Source of the DNA: Polaribacter butkevichii
Lineage (GTDB): Bacteria; Bacteroidota; Bacteroidia; Flavobacteriales; Flavobacteriaceae
Reading direction: 5' to 3'
DNA length: 64,000 nt
NCBI RefSeq assembly: GCF_038024105.1
Contig: NZ_CP150661.1
Coordinates: 2,313,001 to 2,377,000 of the forward strand
Part shown: positions 62,791 to 64,000 of the stretch, piece after piece
Numbering within the stretch: the stretch's first letter is position 1
Layout: every line of letters starts with the position of its first letter
Program-made: the position numbers and the translations under genes
Notes under the pieces: model-generated
The model's database searches: none
The model's input: only the letters and a program-made list of their open reading frames with translations
Told to the model about the DNA's origin: nothing

Positions 62791-62798
62791 TAATTTTG
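62791..62798 (+). promoter_or_regulatory. Putative -7 box of umuC
   Basis: TAATTTTG matches TAnnTTTG, 28 nt before the umuC ATG. Confidence 0.5.
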
Positions 62799-62825
62799 CC
62801 TGCTATTTTTTGATACTTTTATAGC

Positions 62826-64000
62826 ATGTTTGCACTCGTAGATTGTAATAATTTTTATGCTTCTTGTGAGCGGGTTTTTAACCCTAATTTACAAGGGAAA
62901 CCAGTTGCTATTTTAAGCAATAATGATGGTTGTGTTATTTCTATGAGCGATGAAGCTAAGAAATTACAATTGCCTTTTGGTGCCCCTATTTTTAAGTGGG
63001 ATGCATTTTGTAAAGCAAATAATATTACCGTTTTATCTTCTAACTATCCGTTATACGGAGATATGAGTGCTAGAGTGATGAATATTTTGGCAGATTTTTC
63101 GCCAGACGTAGAAGTTTATTCTATTGATGAATCTTTTTTAGAATTAAAAGGTTTTGAAAATTATGATTTGTCTGAATATGCTACAAAAATTAGAAGCAGA
63201 ATTTTAAAATGGACCGGAATACCAACTTGTGTGGGTGTTGCGCCCACCAAAGCACTGACTAAAGTTGCCAACAAAATTGCACGTTCTAACATTAAGCAAT
63301 CTAAAGGAATTTGCATTATAGATTCTGATGAAAAAAGAATTAAAGCCTTAAAATGGACAAAAATTGGCAACGTTTGGGGAATTGGAAGTCGTTTAAAAAA
63401 ACGCTTGCAAGATAAAGGTTGTATTACTGCCTATGATTTTACACAACTTTCTAGTGATTGGGTTTTAAAAGAATTTTCTATTGTAGAATGGCGTTTGCAA
63501 AAAGACTTACAAGGCATTTCTAAAATTCCTTTAGAAGATGCTGTTTCTTCTAAAAAGATGATTGCAACTACTAGAAGTTTCGAATACACGTATTCTGATA
63601 TCGACAATATTAAAGAGCGTATTTCTACCTTTGCAGCAAGTTGTGCAGAGAAATTAAGGAATCAGAAATCTAGTTGCCACATGCTAATTGTACAACTTTC
63701 TAGCGATCGACATAAAAAAGAAATGCAACAACATAGAGAAAACATAACGGTTGTATTTTCTTCGCCAACAGATTCTACGTTAACCATTGCCAACGCAGCA
63801 GTAGAGGCCGTAAAAACTATTTTTAAAACCGGTGTTAAATACAAAAGAGCTGGCGTTATTGTTACAGGTTTAGTACCCAATGATAATTTTCAATTAAATT
63901 TATTTTCAAGCGAAAACCCAAAACACAAACCTTTAATGTCTGCGATTGATAAGTTGAATAAAAAGTTTAAATCTGATAAAATTAAATTAGGAAACCAAGA
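62826..64000 (+). CDS. umuC: DNA polymerase V subunit UmuC (Y-family), C-terminus beyond the window
   Basis: Translesion polymerase. Starts MFALVDCNNFYASCERVF with the Y-family metal-binding Asp, then SNNDGCVISMSDEAKK, VYSIDESFLEL (catalytic SIDE motif), PTKALTKVANKIA, and little-finger sequence including CHMLIVQLSS and AGVIVTGLVPNDNFQLNLF. About 391 residues visible of the usual 420. The gap from the MocR stop (80 nt) has no umuD gene, though UmuD usually precedes UmuC. Confidence 0.94.
   Translation, partial: MFALVDCNNFYASCERVFNPNLQGKPVAILSNNDGCVISMSDEAKKLQLPFGAPIFKWDAFCKANNITVLSSNYPLYGDMSARVMNILADFSPDVEVYSIDESFLELKGFENYDLSEYATKIRSRILKWTGIPTCVGVAPTKALTKVANKIARSNIKQSKGICIIDSDEKRIKALKWTKIGNVWGIGSRLKKRLQDKGCITAYDFTQLSSDWVLKEFSIVEWRLQKDLQGISKIPLEDAVSSKKMIATTRSFEYTYSDIDNIKERISTFAASCAEKLRNQKSSCHMLIVQLSSDRHKKEMQQHRENITVVFSSPTDSTLTIANAAVEAVKTIFKTGVKYKRAGVIVTGLVPNDNFQLNLFSSENPKHKPLMSAIDKLNKKFKSDKIKLGNQ

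Overview
The window is AT-rich chromosomal DNA from a member of the Flavobacteriia (Bacteroidota), most like a marine Flavobacteriaceae such as Polaribacter or Tenacibaculum. Support: a gliding-motility lipoprotein (GldH), a type IX secretion protein with its own C-terminal sorting domain (PorZ-like), the Bacteroidota respiratory cluster actABCDEF-ctaC-ctaD, DUF4837 and PSP1-domain genes in familiar order, and many Bacteroidota-type promoter boxes (TAnnTTTG) upstream of genes. The genus is inference; no rRNA or tRNA gene was seen. Only the two edge genes are cut: a Crp/Fnr regulator at the left end and a umuC-type polymerase at the right end.

Layout. 1-0.6 kb: Crp/Fnr regulator and a 43-residue membrane protein behind a perfect 20-bp palindrome. 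0.6-6.2 kb (minus): three-gene RND efflux operon. 6.7-9.2 kb (plus): GNAT-like protein, TesB thioesterase, SdpI-like protein. 9.2-12.2 kb (minus): recO and porZ. 12.5-16.6 kb: methyltransferase, CYTH protein, hemolysin III, PlsC, trpS. 16.7-22.1 kb (minus): DUF4837 lipoprotein, LysM lytic transglycosylase, exonuclease III, twin small membrane proteins, and a 3-oxoacid CoA-transferase whose two subunit genes are separated by a dead four-helix-bundle gene. 22.3-26.6 kb (minus): class A PBP, gldH, PSP1/RicT-like gene. 27-30.1 kb (minus): ferredoxin and U32 (TrhP-like) protein, a YefM-YoeB toxin-antitoxin pair, and TrhO. 30.3-34.3 kb (plus): pflB-pflA-focA, a mixed-acid fermentation operon. 34.4-37.2 kb (plus): asd, a 2Fe-2S flavin reductase, a LysE exporter. 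37.6-49.0 kb (minus): alternative complex III plus cytochrome oxidase subunits I and II. 49.2-55.0 kb: SPOR protein, DUF2911 protein, feoA-feoB-Cys-rich protein, SCO protein, rseP. 55.1-55.7 kb (minus): two tandem 51-residue zinc-ribbon genes. 55.9-57.9 kb (minus): flotillin-like/NfeD-like pair. 58.3-62.7 kb: bioB and a TonB-dependent receptor in one operon, with a divergent MocR-type regulator. 62.8 kb to the end: umuC.

Working together. The cell respires oxygen through ACIII and a cytochrome oxidase, with SCO and Feo systems supplying copper and iron handling, yet it also carries a complete pyruvate formate-lyase operon with formate channel, so it probably faces low oxygen. The TrhP-like/ferredoxin and TrhO genes are the oxygen-independent and oxygen-dependent routes to the same wobble-uridine hydroxylation and lie next to this operon. 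Envelope biogenesis is well represented (PBP1A, lytic transglycosylase, GldH, PorZ, RseP, RND efflux).

Items most worth a second look: the triply broken four-helix-bundle gene inside the CoA-transferase operon; the tandem zinc-ribbon microproteins with duplicated terminators; the MocR regulator that has Gln where the PLP-binding Lys should be, next to a receptor-bioB operon with repeated half-sites; and the terminator between pflB and pflA that swallows the only upstream NTG start of pflA. No CRISPR array, insertion sequence, prophage or classical defence island was found.
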